Assembly (NCBI GenBank): GCA_030151745.1
Contig: JASLDA010000107.1
Span: 1 to 5,358 of the forward strand
From: Chitinophagaceae bacterium
Lineage (GTDB): Bacteria > Bacteroidota > Bacteroidia > Chitinophagales > Chitinophagaceae
Direction: 5' to 3'
DNA length: 5,358 nucleotides
Position 1 is the stretch's first letter. Each line of letters starts with the position of its first letter. This document shows, piece after piece, positions 1-5,335 of this stretch. The notes beneath the pieces were generated by a model. The model saw only the letters and a program-made list of their open reading frames with translations, had not been told where the DNA came from and did not search any database. The position numbers and the translations under genes were made by a program.

Positions 1-472
1 TCTCCTTGTAATAGATCAGGGTAACGGACTGTACGCCCTGGAATTTCCCCCGGAAAAACATTTCCAGGGAGTCGGCCAGCAACTTGTGCGGATGCCCCTC
101 CCCTTTTTCCCGAAGCTTACCGACTTGCTCCGTCCTGTTCCAGGTACGGTAGGAAATATCGCTGTTGCCGTTCCCGCTCTGGAACAGCAGCTGGAAAACG
201 TCCAGGCAATCGCTGACCAGGTGATGGTAAACCGTATCGCCGTCCGGATCTTCGGACACCATCCTGAACGCCGTATCGAAGAGATGCATGCGTGCGAAGG
301 GCGAAGGCACCGAAGTGGCGATCTTGGAGGTGCCTTGCTTCAGCACATCCTTGATGGTCTTGATCTTATTGGCATCCAGCTTGCTCGACAGGCCCCAGTC
401 TTCCAGGCGGACATTGGCGGCCCCGTCTTCGTGGATACGGAAAATATAGTTGGCGGTGGAATTATCAGACAT
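1..472 (-). CDS. Unrecognised protein, N-terminal 157 residues (runs off the left edge)
   Basis: The frame opens at the ATG whose first base is 472 and stays open to the window edge, so only the first 157 residues are visible. The protein begins MSDNSTANYIFRIHEDG and looks soluble: there is no signal peptide and no hydrophobic segment. It is a mixed alpha/beta sequence with a segment PSPFARMHLFDTAF (residues about 56-69), a helix-like stretch VYHHLVSDCLDVFQLLF (81-97), and a strand-like end VQSVTLIYYKE (147-157). I do not recognise the family and assign no function. It starts 39 bases after the stop of the tubulin-like gene on the same strand and so is probably the next gene of that operon. 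The product is likely cytoplasmic and could be a partner or effector of the tubulin-like protein, which is inference from position only. The start is supported by being the first ATG after the upstream stop. Confidence 0.8.
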   Translation of the reverse strand, partial: MSDNSTANYIFRIHEDGAANVRLEDWGLSSKLDANKIKTIKDVLKQGTSKIATSVPSPFARMHLFDTAFRMVSEDPDGDTVYHHLVSDCLDVFQLLFQSGNGNSDISYRTWNRTEQVGKLREKGEGHPHKLLADSLEMFFRGKFQGVQSVTLIYYKE

Positions 473-503
473 AGCTCGGGATATTTCGGGTTCGGTGATC
501 TAA

Positions 504-511
504 GGGGGGGG
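504..511. repeat. Homopolymer tract of eight G (eight C on the coding strand)
   Basis: Eight consecutive G lie directly beside the TAA stop (512-514) of the tubulin-like gene, 32 bases before the next start codon at 472. The tract is intergenic, so a length change would alter spacing or the leader of the downstream gene but not a reading frame. Such tracts can vary in length by slippage, and they are also common places for sequencing error. No function is shown. Confidence 0.6.
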
Positions 512-1978
512 TTATGCGATTGAGGGCAGGTTCTTGAGCTTCTCAAAGCACTTCTCGGCAACTTCGGCCAGGAGCAGGATGGTCCGGGTTTCATTTTTCT
601 GGACCGTGGCCTTCAGCCTGTTCTGAATTTTCCCGAAATGCTCCTTCAGGTACCCTTCGGAAATCCCTTTTGCCAGCAGCCCGGTCCTGATGGTCCCTTC
701 CTGTACCAGCGAGTTGAAATCCGCCTCCAGGTCAAAGGGCTTGAACGTGCGGCTGTTCGCGCTCATTTCCTTCAGCCAGGGCGTGTAGTGATCCCGGAGA
801 AAAGCCGTGAGGCTCTGGTAGAATATGTGCGTGTACAACGAATTGTCGAGTTCGAGATCCAGGGCAAAAGCCTCTTTCAGATGCAGCGGCACGAATTCCA
901 GCCAGGCCTTCGCGGCATAGGTAAACGCGGTCAGCGGCCTCAGCACCGACTTGCGCGTCTCTTCAAAGAAATGACTCAGGTTAAGCGTCGAGTCGTTCCT
1001 TTTGATGCCATACTCGTAGTACTGGGTCCTGCTGTCAAACGCCGCGTCGGGCCGGTTCGTAAAATTGAGGATCGCGGTAGCCGCTATGAGCTCGACGACG
1101 TGCGCATTATTCCGCTGGGCGCTGCCGCCCTCGTTGTTCTCATAGGGCGTATTGCCCGGCTTATCGTAGATGTAGTACATCGCGTCCAGCTGTTCCATCT
1201 CATGCTCGTAGTATGAAAGGGCAGCCTTCGTCTTGGAGATAAAGCGCGTGGAATCGATAGCGCTCGCGGCATCCTCCTGCACGCTGAAATAGGGCATGAT
1301 GGTGACGGCGCCGGTGCGGGCGCTTGCGACCCGGTTGTTGCGGCTTCCCTTCAGCAGCTTCAGCAGCTGGGGAAATCCGGCGGAGCCCGTCCCGCCGAAG
1401 ATCGAGGAGACGATGAAGATGCGGTCGTCCTCGCTGACCGCGTTCAGGAAATAGCGGAATTCCGGCGAGTTCTCCAGCTCGTTGAAGATGATGCAGCCGA
1501 TGTTGGGATTGCCCTTGAAGCCTTTGGTAAGCTCAAGGTTCAGCTCTGCCTCGGGCTTTTCCTTCGGCGAGGCATCGTACAGGAGCTTCATGAACTCGTT
1601 GTCGATACCTTCCATGTCTGCAAAGCGCAGGTAGGAGGCGAAGGAACTGGAAATGCCCGCAAACTTGAGCTGGAACTCGTCCCTGATCCTGTCGCCGTCG
1701 CTGCTGCGTTGCGAAGACAGAGTATCGACCGGGGTTCCGAAGAAGCCGGGCTTCTTCTCCGCGTTGTCGCCGTAGGCTCCGGAGCGGATTTTCCTGTACA
1801 GGTCCAACGCCTTTATGGTGCGGCCTGTATCCTCGTTCTCGGCATCCACGTCGATGATCACCGGGATGATCTTCCCATCATGGGAGAGCTCGGCGCCTGC
1901 CGCCAGCAGCATCGTCAGCGCGCGGACGACGCGGGCGCCGGTACCTCCGATGCCGAAGACAAATGTATTTCGGGTCAT
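512..1978 (-). CDS. Tubulin/FtsZ-like NTPase, 488 residues
   Basis: This is a protein of the tubulin/FtsZ superfamily, probably of the bacterial 'tubulin-like' (Tubulin_2 type) branch and not FtsZ itself. Residues 8-17 (FGIGGTGARV) form the N-terminal glycine loop. Residues 194-201 (FGGTGSAG) match the tubulin signature GGTGTG/S that binds the nucleotide phosphates. They are followed by the expected strand (GAVTIMPYF, 223-231) and a helix plus strand (YYEHEMEQLDAMYYIYD, 256-272), as in FtsZ. I could not place a clear T7 catalytic loop, so GTP hydrolysis and polymer formation are uncertain. There is no signal peptide or membrane helix, so it should act in the cytoplasm. The C-terminal half (about 310-488) is mostly helical and unassigned. 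The gene follows the three-helix membrane protein by 21 bases and is followed by an unknown gene after 39 bases, fitting one operon. A plasmid-partition TubZ role is less likely, because no DNA-binding partner or centromere-like repeats are present. Confidence 0.85.
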   Translation of the reverse strand: MTRNTFVFGIGGTGARVVRALTMLLAAGAELSHDGKIIPVIIDVDAENEDTGRTIKALDLYRKIRSGAYGDNAEKKPGFFGTPVDTLSSQRSSDGDRIRDEFQLKFAGISSSFASYLRFADMEGIDNEFMKLLYDASPKEKPEAELNLELTKGFKGNPNIGCIIFNELENSPEFRYFLNAVSEDDRIFIVSSIFGGTGSAGFPQLLKLLKGSRNNRVASARTGAVTIMPYFSVQEDAASAIDSTRFISKTKAALSYYEHEMEQLDAMYYIYDKPGNTPYENNEGGSAQRNNAHVVELIAATAILNFTNRPDAAFDSRTQYYEYGIKRNDSTLNLSHFFEETRKSVLRPLTAFTYAAKAWLEFVPLHLKEAFALDLELDNSLYTHIFYQSLTAFLRDHYTPWLKEMSANSRTFKPFDLEADFNSLVQEGTIRTGLLAKGISEGYLKEHFGKIQNRLKATVQKNETRTILLLAEVAEKCFEKLKNLPSIA

Positions 1979-1999
1979 AGCGAAAACTGGTTTTAAAGC

Positions 2000-2389
2000 T
2001 TAGAGTGGCGTATGTTTTGCGAAAATGGAAACGCGCTTCAGGAGCAGCGAGAACACGATAAAGTAGCCGATGGCATAGAGCGCGTTGAACAGGCCGAACC
2101 GGAAGGTGTAGGCATCCGTCGTCGAGATCGTTCCGGCCGCCTGGGTCCAGGCAAATACGAACCCCGCCAGGCCCACCAGCACGAGGGTGACGATCCAGTG
2201 GAGCGGCTTGTGAAAGACCGGCTTCCAGCGGCCTAGGGCGGCGTAGAACAATGCACATACGGCGATAGCCAGCAGCAGGGTCATCAGCCCGACGGCGCTG
2301 AAGATGCCGGTCCGGTACTCCGGAAAATTCACGTTGGGCCCGATAAAGGCCTCGTACATACCGGTCCAGATCGAGGTTAGGAGTGTCAT
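2000..2389 (-). CDS. Small membrane protein with three predicted helices, 129 residues
   Basis: The protein has three long hydrophobic stretches, at about residues 28-50, 64-82 and 98-117, separated by a basic loop (GRWKPVFHKP, 53-62) and a polar Thr-rich loop (83-96). The tail KRVSIFAKHTPL is basic. By the positive-inside rule, the first loop and the C terminus would face the cytoplasm and the N terminus the periplasm. It has no enzyme motif and I do not recognise a family. It sits 14 bases after the vWA-like lipoprotein gene and 21 bases before the tubulin-like gene, which strongly suggests co-expression. A reasonable inference is that it links the cytoplasmic tubulin-like protein to the envelope lipoprotein. 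The first ATG was chosen; a second at residue 11 would leave all three helices intact and cannot be excluded. Confidence 0.8.
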   Translation of the reverse strand: MTLLTSIWTGMYEAFIGPNVNFPEYRTGIFSAVGLMTLLLAIAVCALFYAALGRWKPVFHKPLHWIVTLVLVGLAGFVFAWTQAAGTISTTDAYTFRFGLFNALYAIGYFIVFSLLLKRVSIFAKHTPL

Positions 2390-2403
2390 AGAATGGCAGG
2401 GGT

Positions 2404-3738
2404 TTACTTTTGAAGCGTAAGGGTTATATTGATGTAGTCTGCGTTCTTCGTCTCATATGCGTCGCGCACGCCGTTGATGAGGTGTTCCAGCGCGAACGTC
2501 CGCCCGGCGCAGGTGGCTGCGAGGTTCCTGTCGTCCATGCAGCTCCATTCCTGGTACCAGGTGTCGTACCGCAGCGGCAGGCGGGCGGTGATCGTGGCAT
2601 TCCGGAGTCCCATCTTGGTAACGCGTACCAGCATCAGATCGGTGCAGGCGTCGAATGCGGCTTTCTGCGGCTCGCTCCGCAGCTTCGAAACATCGGCGTC
2701 GTTCTTGGGAAGCATGCTGAAGCTTGCCTCGCAGCCCTTCGTGTCCAGCTCCAGATGCTCCCGGAGATAGGCGGGAGCCCGGGCATACGGCGGCAGACCG
2801 CCCAGGTCCAGCCCGACGCAAAACCGGACAGGGGTCTTCTGGGGGTCGCCCACGGCTTCGATCCCCTTGCGCTCGCTGCTCTCCATCCAGTCCGAGCCCA
2901 ACCGCCCGATGGTGGGGAATATGCTGAAGTCCTTTACGGCCTGGTCCGCAAGGCCGAAATGAAGCTCTTGCTCCGGCCTGAACGAAGAAATATCGGCCAG
3001 CTGCGCATCGAACTTCGCCAACAGCTCCTTGTTCCCGATCACCCAGATGTAGAAGGGGCGCTGGACGCCGCGGAGCGTCGTCTTCTTGTTCTGGTAGTCG
3101 TAATAGACGCCGTTGAACTGCGAGCGGAAGGCATAGACGCTCGCTCCGAATCCTTTCTTCTTGTTCAGATCGGCGAATGTGCTGTAGACATTGCTCCGCA
3201 GGGTGCTCGGCGCGAAGTTTTTGTTGATCTCGGGATTCTTCCGGATCTCCTCGTCGGTGAACGACAGGATGCAGTCGGATACGAGCAGCGAGATATCGAA
3301 CGAGTCCGTACGGCTTGCGATCTCGGCGATGATATTGTGAAGCTGCGAGCTCTTCTGCGCCGACACCTTCCGGTTCGCGATCTCGCTGCTGAGCTCCTGG
3401 GGAGAGCCCTTGAACGTATCGGTGGTCTCGGCGATGAAGTAGATGTCGAGGGGCCTGATCGACTTGTCGATCTTTGCCGTCAGGTCCGAGACAATGGCAG
3501 GAAATTGGGCATCGTCCTTGAAATAGCCGCCCATGCTGCCGCTTGTTTCCAGGAAGAACCGGACGCTACGGATGTCTTTGCGGACCGGGCATCCATCCGG
3601 CTTCGGCCCTTTTTCGGCAGGACACTTGTCGCGGGCATCGACGACCCCGTCGCCGTCCTGGTCTTCCGGCCTGCATGCGGGAACGATCAGTGCCAATAAC
3701 AGCAGTGCAGCAGTCAGTACGCTATTGCGGAGATTCAT
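2404..3738 (-). CDS. vWA-like lipoprotein with an Asp-rich TSP3-like motif, 444 residues
   Basis: The start at 3738 was chosen because it begins a good lipoprotein signal peptide: MNLRN, a Leu/Ala-rich core, and a lipobox VPAC with Cys22 as the lipidated residue. An upstream in-frame ATG at 3840 would add 34 Arg-rich residues with no signal character. Residues 25-51 (EDQDGDGVVDARDKCP ... DGCP) match a thrombospondin type 3-like calcium-binding repeat as found in OmpA-type envelope proteins. Next comes a vWA-like fold: strand SVRFFLETSGSM (58-69) is a MIDAS loop with Glu64 where Asp is usual, Ser131 may be the middle ligand, and LLVSDC (151-156) supplies the distal Asp155. The C-terminal third (about 300-444) contains several Cys residues and is unassigned. 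The protein should be anchored in the envelope facing the periplasm, or exposed on the surface. It leads the cluster with the three-helix protein and the tubulin-like protein, and probably works as a metal-dependent binding or scaffold protein. Confidence 0.85.
   Translation of the reverse strand: MNLRNSVLTAALLLLALIVPACRPEDQDGDGVVDARDKCPAEKGPKPDGCPVRKDIRSVRFFLETSGSMGGYFKDDAQFPAIVSDLTAKIDKSIRPLDIYFIAETTDTFKGSPQELSSEIANRKVSAQKSSQLHNIIAEIASRTDSFDISLLVSDCILSFTDEEIRKNPEINKNFAPSTLRSNVYSTFADLNKKKGFGASVYAFRSQFNGVYYDYQNKKTTLRGVQRPFYIWVIGNKELLAKFDAQLADISSFRPEQELHFGLADQAVKDFSIFPTIGRLGSDWMESSERKGIEAVGDPQKTPVRFCVGLDLGGLPPYARAPAYLREHLELDTKGCEASFSMLPKNDADVSKLRSEPQKAAFDACTDLMLVRVTKMGLRNATITARLPLRYDTWYQEWSCMDDRNLAATCAGRTFALEHLINGVRDAYETKNADYINITLTLQK
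3586..3666 (-). other. Thrombospondin type 3-like calcium motif within the lipoprotein
   Basis: This part of the vWA-like gene encodes residues 25-51, with the pattern DxDGDGxxDxxDxCP, a short linker, then DGCP. The acidic loop is the known calcium-binding pattern of such repeats, and the two Cys residues (39 and 50) could pair. It sits only three residues after the lipidated Cys, so it likely acts as a rigid, calcium-dependent spacer between the membrane anchor and the vWA-like domain. Confidence 0.75.
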
Positions 3739-3851
3739 AGCACTAAGGGATGATTGTGTTTTACGAATGGTTATACTCAGTCGGGATTTGCAGGCGCAGC
3801 GCAGCCGGCCACGCGATCGGCGGACGCAGAGGATTCTCATCAGGACTCTTA

Positions 3852-3887
3852 CCTGGACAGGCCTGGGCGGCTATCCGCCCAGCCAGG
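3852..3887 (-). terminator. GC-rich hairpin over the stop codon of the TIR gene
   Basis: An exact inverted repeat of 8 bases (3863-3870 with 3875-3882, CTGGGCGG and CCGCCCAG on the transcribed strand) encloses a 4-base loop that contains the TAG stop of the TIR gene. A second 5-base pair of arms (3852-3856 with 3883-3887) extends it with a one-sided bulge. The RNA hairpin would be very stable, but no U-run follows, so it is not a canonical intrinsic terminator. It may instead partly terminate transcription, protect an mRNA end, or separate expression of the TIR gene from the vWA operon. Confidence 0.5.
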
Positions 3888-4629
3888 AAATGTCTTTCGC
3901 CATCTCCCGGCATTCTTCCAGCGTCAGGGTCGATATCATGGAGTCTTTCTTTCGCTGTACGCCGCCGTGATGCGAGCAGGTGCCGCTCCCGCGGGACATC
4001 GAGTAGCTGCTGTCCCTGCAGACGGATCCCTTTCTCCGCTCTTTGCTTCTTTCATACAGGCGCGTCGTCAATTCGTCCACGGGAGTCAGCCTGTCCCGGA
4101 TCAGGATGTAGAGGCTTAGCAGGGCGAGCAGGGCAAACAGGGTGACAGGCATTCTGGTATAATACCGGATGATCCCGTACAGCCGGATCAGGAACTTATC
4201 CCGCTTCTTATGCTCGTCTATCTTCCGGCAGATCGCATCCGCCAGCATGGACGCATCGAAATCCCTGATCGAAAGGTATTTAATCGTTGGAGGAATTTCC
4301 GGCAGCTCCGTATCATCGAGCTTGAAAGGGAGAATATACTCCTGGATACCCCTCCGGGCCTTGATCTGTGCCTTTTTCAGCTCGAACTTCGTCCAGACTT
4401 TCTCCCGGTAACTAGCGGAGACGAAAACCACGCAAAGCCTGGATTGGCGCTGGTAGACGGGAGAAATAGCCTTCCCGAGGTCTTTGCCCCAGGCCAGTAC
4501 GAGATCCTCCTTGTAGTAATAATAATTCGGGTTTCGATGCTTCAAGAAACCCACAACTTCTTCGACGAACGTGTAGTTCTCCTCTGCGAATGAAAACGCA
4601 ACGTCGTACTTGTATTTCCTGAATAACAT
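3871..4629 (-). CDS. TIR-domain membrane protein with DUF3761-like C-terminal motif, 252 residues
   Basis: Residues 6-136 form a TIR domain. YKYDVAFSFAEEN is the first strand region and LVLAWGKDLGKAI the loop after the second strand. RLCVVFVSASY is the next strand, followed by KVWTKFELKKAQ, where Glu83 sits at the position of the catalytic glutamate of NAD-cleaving TIR domains. A basic linker (141-159) leads to one membrane helix (about 160-178). The 74-residue tail contains CRDSSYSMSRGSGTCSHHGG (204-223), which resembles the signature CxDGTYSxSxxxxGTCSHHGGV that I recall from DUF3761 proteins. Positive charges before the helix suggest that TIR is inside and the tail is in the periplasm. Known TIR proteins of bacteria act in immunity and cell death through NAD+ cleavage; enzymatic activity here is inferred from Glu83 alone. 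The gene is 88 bases after the response regulator and 132 bases before the vWA-like lipoprotein. The start is the first ATG and gives a complete TIR domain. Confidence 0.85.
   Translation of the reverse strand: MLFRKYKYDVAFSFAEENYTFVEEVVGFLKHRNPNYYYYKEDLVLAWGKDLGKAISPVYQRQSRLCVVFVSASYREKVWTKFELKKAQIKARRGIQEYILPFKLDDTELPEIPPTIKYLSIRDFDASMLADAICRKIDEHKKRDKFLIRLYGIIRYYTRMPVTLFALLALLSLYILIRDRLTPVDELTTRLYERSKERRKGSVCRDSSYSMSRGSGTCSHHGGVQRKKDSMISTLTLEECREMAKDISWLGG
3955..4029 (-). other. DUF3761-like Cys/His motif in the TIR protein tail
   Basis: This region encodes residues 201-225 of the TIR protein, with the order Cys204-Arg-Asp, Tyr209-Ser-x-Ser, Gly-Thr-Cys218-Ser-His-His-Gly-Gly-Val. The spacing agrees with the short DUF3761 signature found, as far as I recall, in many secreted or membrane-anchored bacterial proteins of unknown function. 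Two Cys and two His could form a disulfide or bind metal. The match is from memory and should be treated as likely, not certain. Confidence 0.65.
4096..4152 (-). other. Single transmembrane helix of the TIR protein
   Basis: These bases encode residues 160-178, an uninterrupted hydrophobic run (MPVTLFALLALLSLYILIR) with basic residues on the N-terminal side (KKRDKFLIRLYGIIRYYTR). This separates the TIR domain from the Cys/His-rich tail and supports a TIR-inside, tail-outside orientation, although Arg/Lys residues after the helix weaken the topology call. Confidence 0.75.
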
Positions 4630-4665
4630 GCCTCTTTGGTATTATTTGACGCAATAAGCCGCCCT

Positions 4666-4679
4666 ATGCGCTTGCGCAT
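4666..4679. promoter_or_regulatory. Perfect 14-base dyad upstream of the TIR gene
   Basis: ATGCGC and GCGCAT form an exact inverted repeat around a 2-base centre, 36 bases before the TIR start codon and within the 88-base gap after the response-regulator gene. A two-base centre makes it a better protein-binding dyad than an RNA hairpin. It could be an operator for the TIR gene, perhaps for the neighbouring regulator. A short GC dyad can also occur by chance, and no promoter of the Bacteroidota type (TTTG and TAnnTTTG) is evident beside it. Confidence 0.3.
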
Positions 4680-4717
4680 TCATTTTTTCCTGTAGTGTTT
4701 AGCGAAGGCGCCCCCCG

Positions 4718-5335
4718 TCAGAGCTCTATATGGTGATCCTGCAGAAACTTCATCAGACCGATGCTCGTGCTGGTGCCGGCTTTGCGCCCGATGTTCTTCC
4801 GGTGCGTCTCGACGGTCAGCGGGCTCAGGCTGAGGATGTCAGCGATCTGCGGCGTGGTGCGGTCTTCCAGGACGAGCCTCAGGATATCGGCTTCCCTGGG
4901 TGTGAATAAGGACTTCGCGATGTCTCGCTCCTTGGGTATGGTTGGGAAATAGGATTCACCCCGCATGACTGCGGATAAGCATTCGATCAATGTGGCATGC
5001 CCGATATTTTTCCGGAGGTAGCCGGCGGCACCGCCGTTCATAGCGTCCCGGATATTTCGGGGATTCTCGTTCATGGAGAGAATGACGATCCTGGTGCCGG
5101 GCGCCGTCTTTCCAAGCTTATAGACCAGTTCCAGTCCGTTCCGCTCGACAGGCGGCATGCGCAGATCGAGCAATGCGATGTCCGGCTTCATGCTTAGAAT
5201 ATCGTGATACGCGGTGTCCCAGTCATTGGCCGATCCCACGATCCGTATATTCTCCTCCTGGCATATCAGAAGCTTCAGGCCGTCGACGACGATCTGGTGG
5301 TCGTCGGCCAGGTACAGCGTTACGGTAAGGTTCAT
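4718..5335 (-). CDS. NarL/LuxR-family response regulator, 205 residues
   Basis: This is a two-component transcription regulator. The N-terminal receiver domain (about residues 4-122) holds the acidic pair Asp11-Asp12, the phosphoacceptor Asp57 in IALLDLRMP, the switch residue Ser87 (VILSMNE) and Lys109 (GYLRKN), so phosphorylation chemistry should be intact. The C-terminal LuxR-type helix-turn-helix (about 143-200) begins LFTPREADILRLV and has the recognition segment LSPLTVETHRKNI. Its length is normal for the family. It should bind DNA as a dimer after phosphorylation by a histidine kinase, which is not in the window and may lie upstream of 5358. The start is a good ATG, leading directly into the first receiver strand. 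The TIR gene follows on the same strand after 88 bases, so the two may be co-transcribed or the regulator may control the downstream genes; neither is shown by the sequence. Confidence 0.93.
   Translation of the reverse strand: MNLTVTLYLADDHQIVVDGLKLLICQEENIRIVGSANDWDTAYHDILSMKPDIALLDLRMPPVERNGLELVYKLGKTAPGTRIVILSMNENPRNIRDAMNGGAAGYLRKNIGHATLIECLSAVMRGESYFPTIPKERDIAKSLFTPREADILRLVLEDRTTPQIADILSLSPLTVETHRKNIGRKAGTSTSIGLMKFLQDHHIEL

Noticed and set aside
86..523. A 145-codon open frame on the plus strand at the left edge
   Set aside because: It is antisense to the partial minus-strand gene and overlaps the end of the tubulin-like gene. It has no motif, and the minus-strand reading fits the operon.
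638..1216. A 192-codon open frame on the plus strand opposite the tubulin-like gene
   Set aside because: It is antisense to a clear tubulin-like coding sequence, with low-complexity Arg/Val-rich translation and no domain signal.
512..1978. Identification of the tubulin-like gene as ftsZ or plasmid tubZ
   Set aside because: It diverges strongly outside the glycine loops. It lacks division-cluster neighbours such as ftsA, and lacks a TubR-like DNA-binding partner or repeated partition sites.
1983..1994. Short inverted repeat AAAAC-TG-GTTTT before the tubulin-like start
   Set aside because: Five A/T-rich pairs with a two-base centre are weak and expected by chance in an AT-rich gap.
2410..3699. 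A 429-codon open frame on the plus strand opposite the vWA-like gene
   Set aside because: It lies fully antisense to a gene with a signal peptide, a lipobox and domain motifs. Its translation is rich in Arg, Gly and Val with no recognisable domain, as expected for a GC-rich shadow frame.
3739..3840. N-terminal extension of the vWA-like protein from an ATG at 3840
   Set aside because: The extra 34 residues are Arg- and Cys-rich and would bury the lipoprotein signal peptide, whereas the ATG at 3738 gives a normal one.
3739..3870. Possible promoter for the vWA operon, including a TATAA-like stretch near 3771-3776
   Set aside because: No paired elements of the Bacteroidota type (TTTG with TAnnTTTG at the right spacing) were found, so no promoter is called. 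The gap otherwise holds only the hairpin at its far end.
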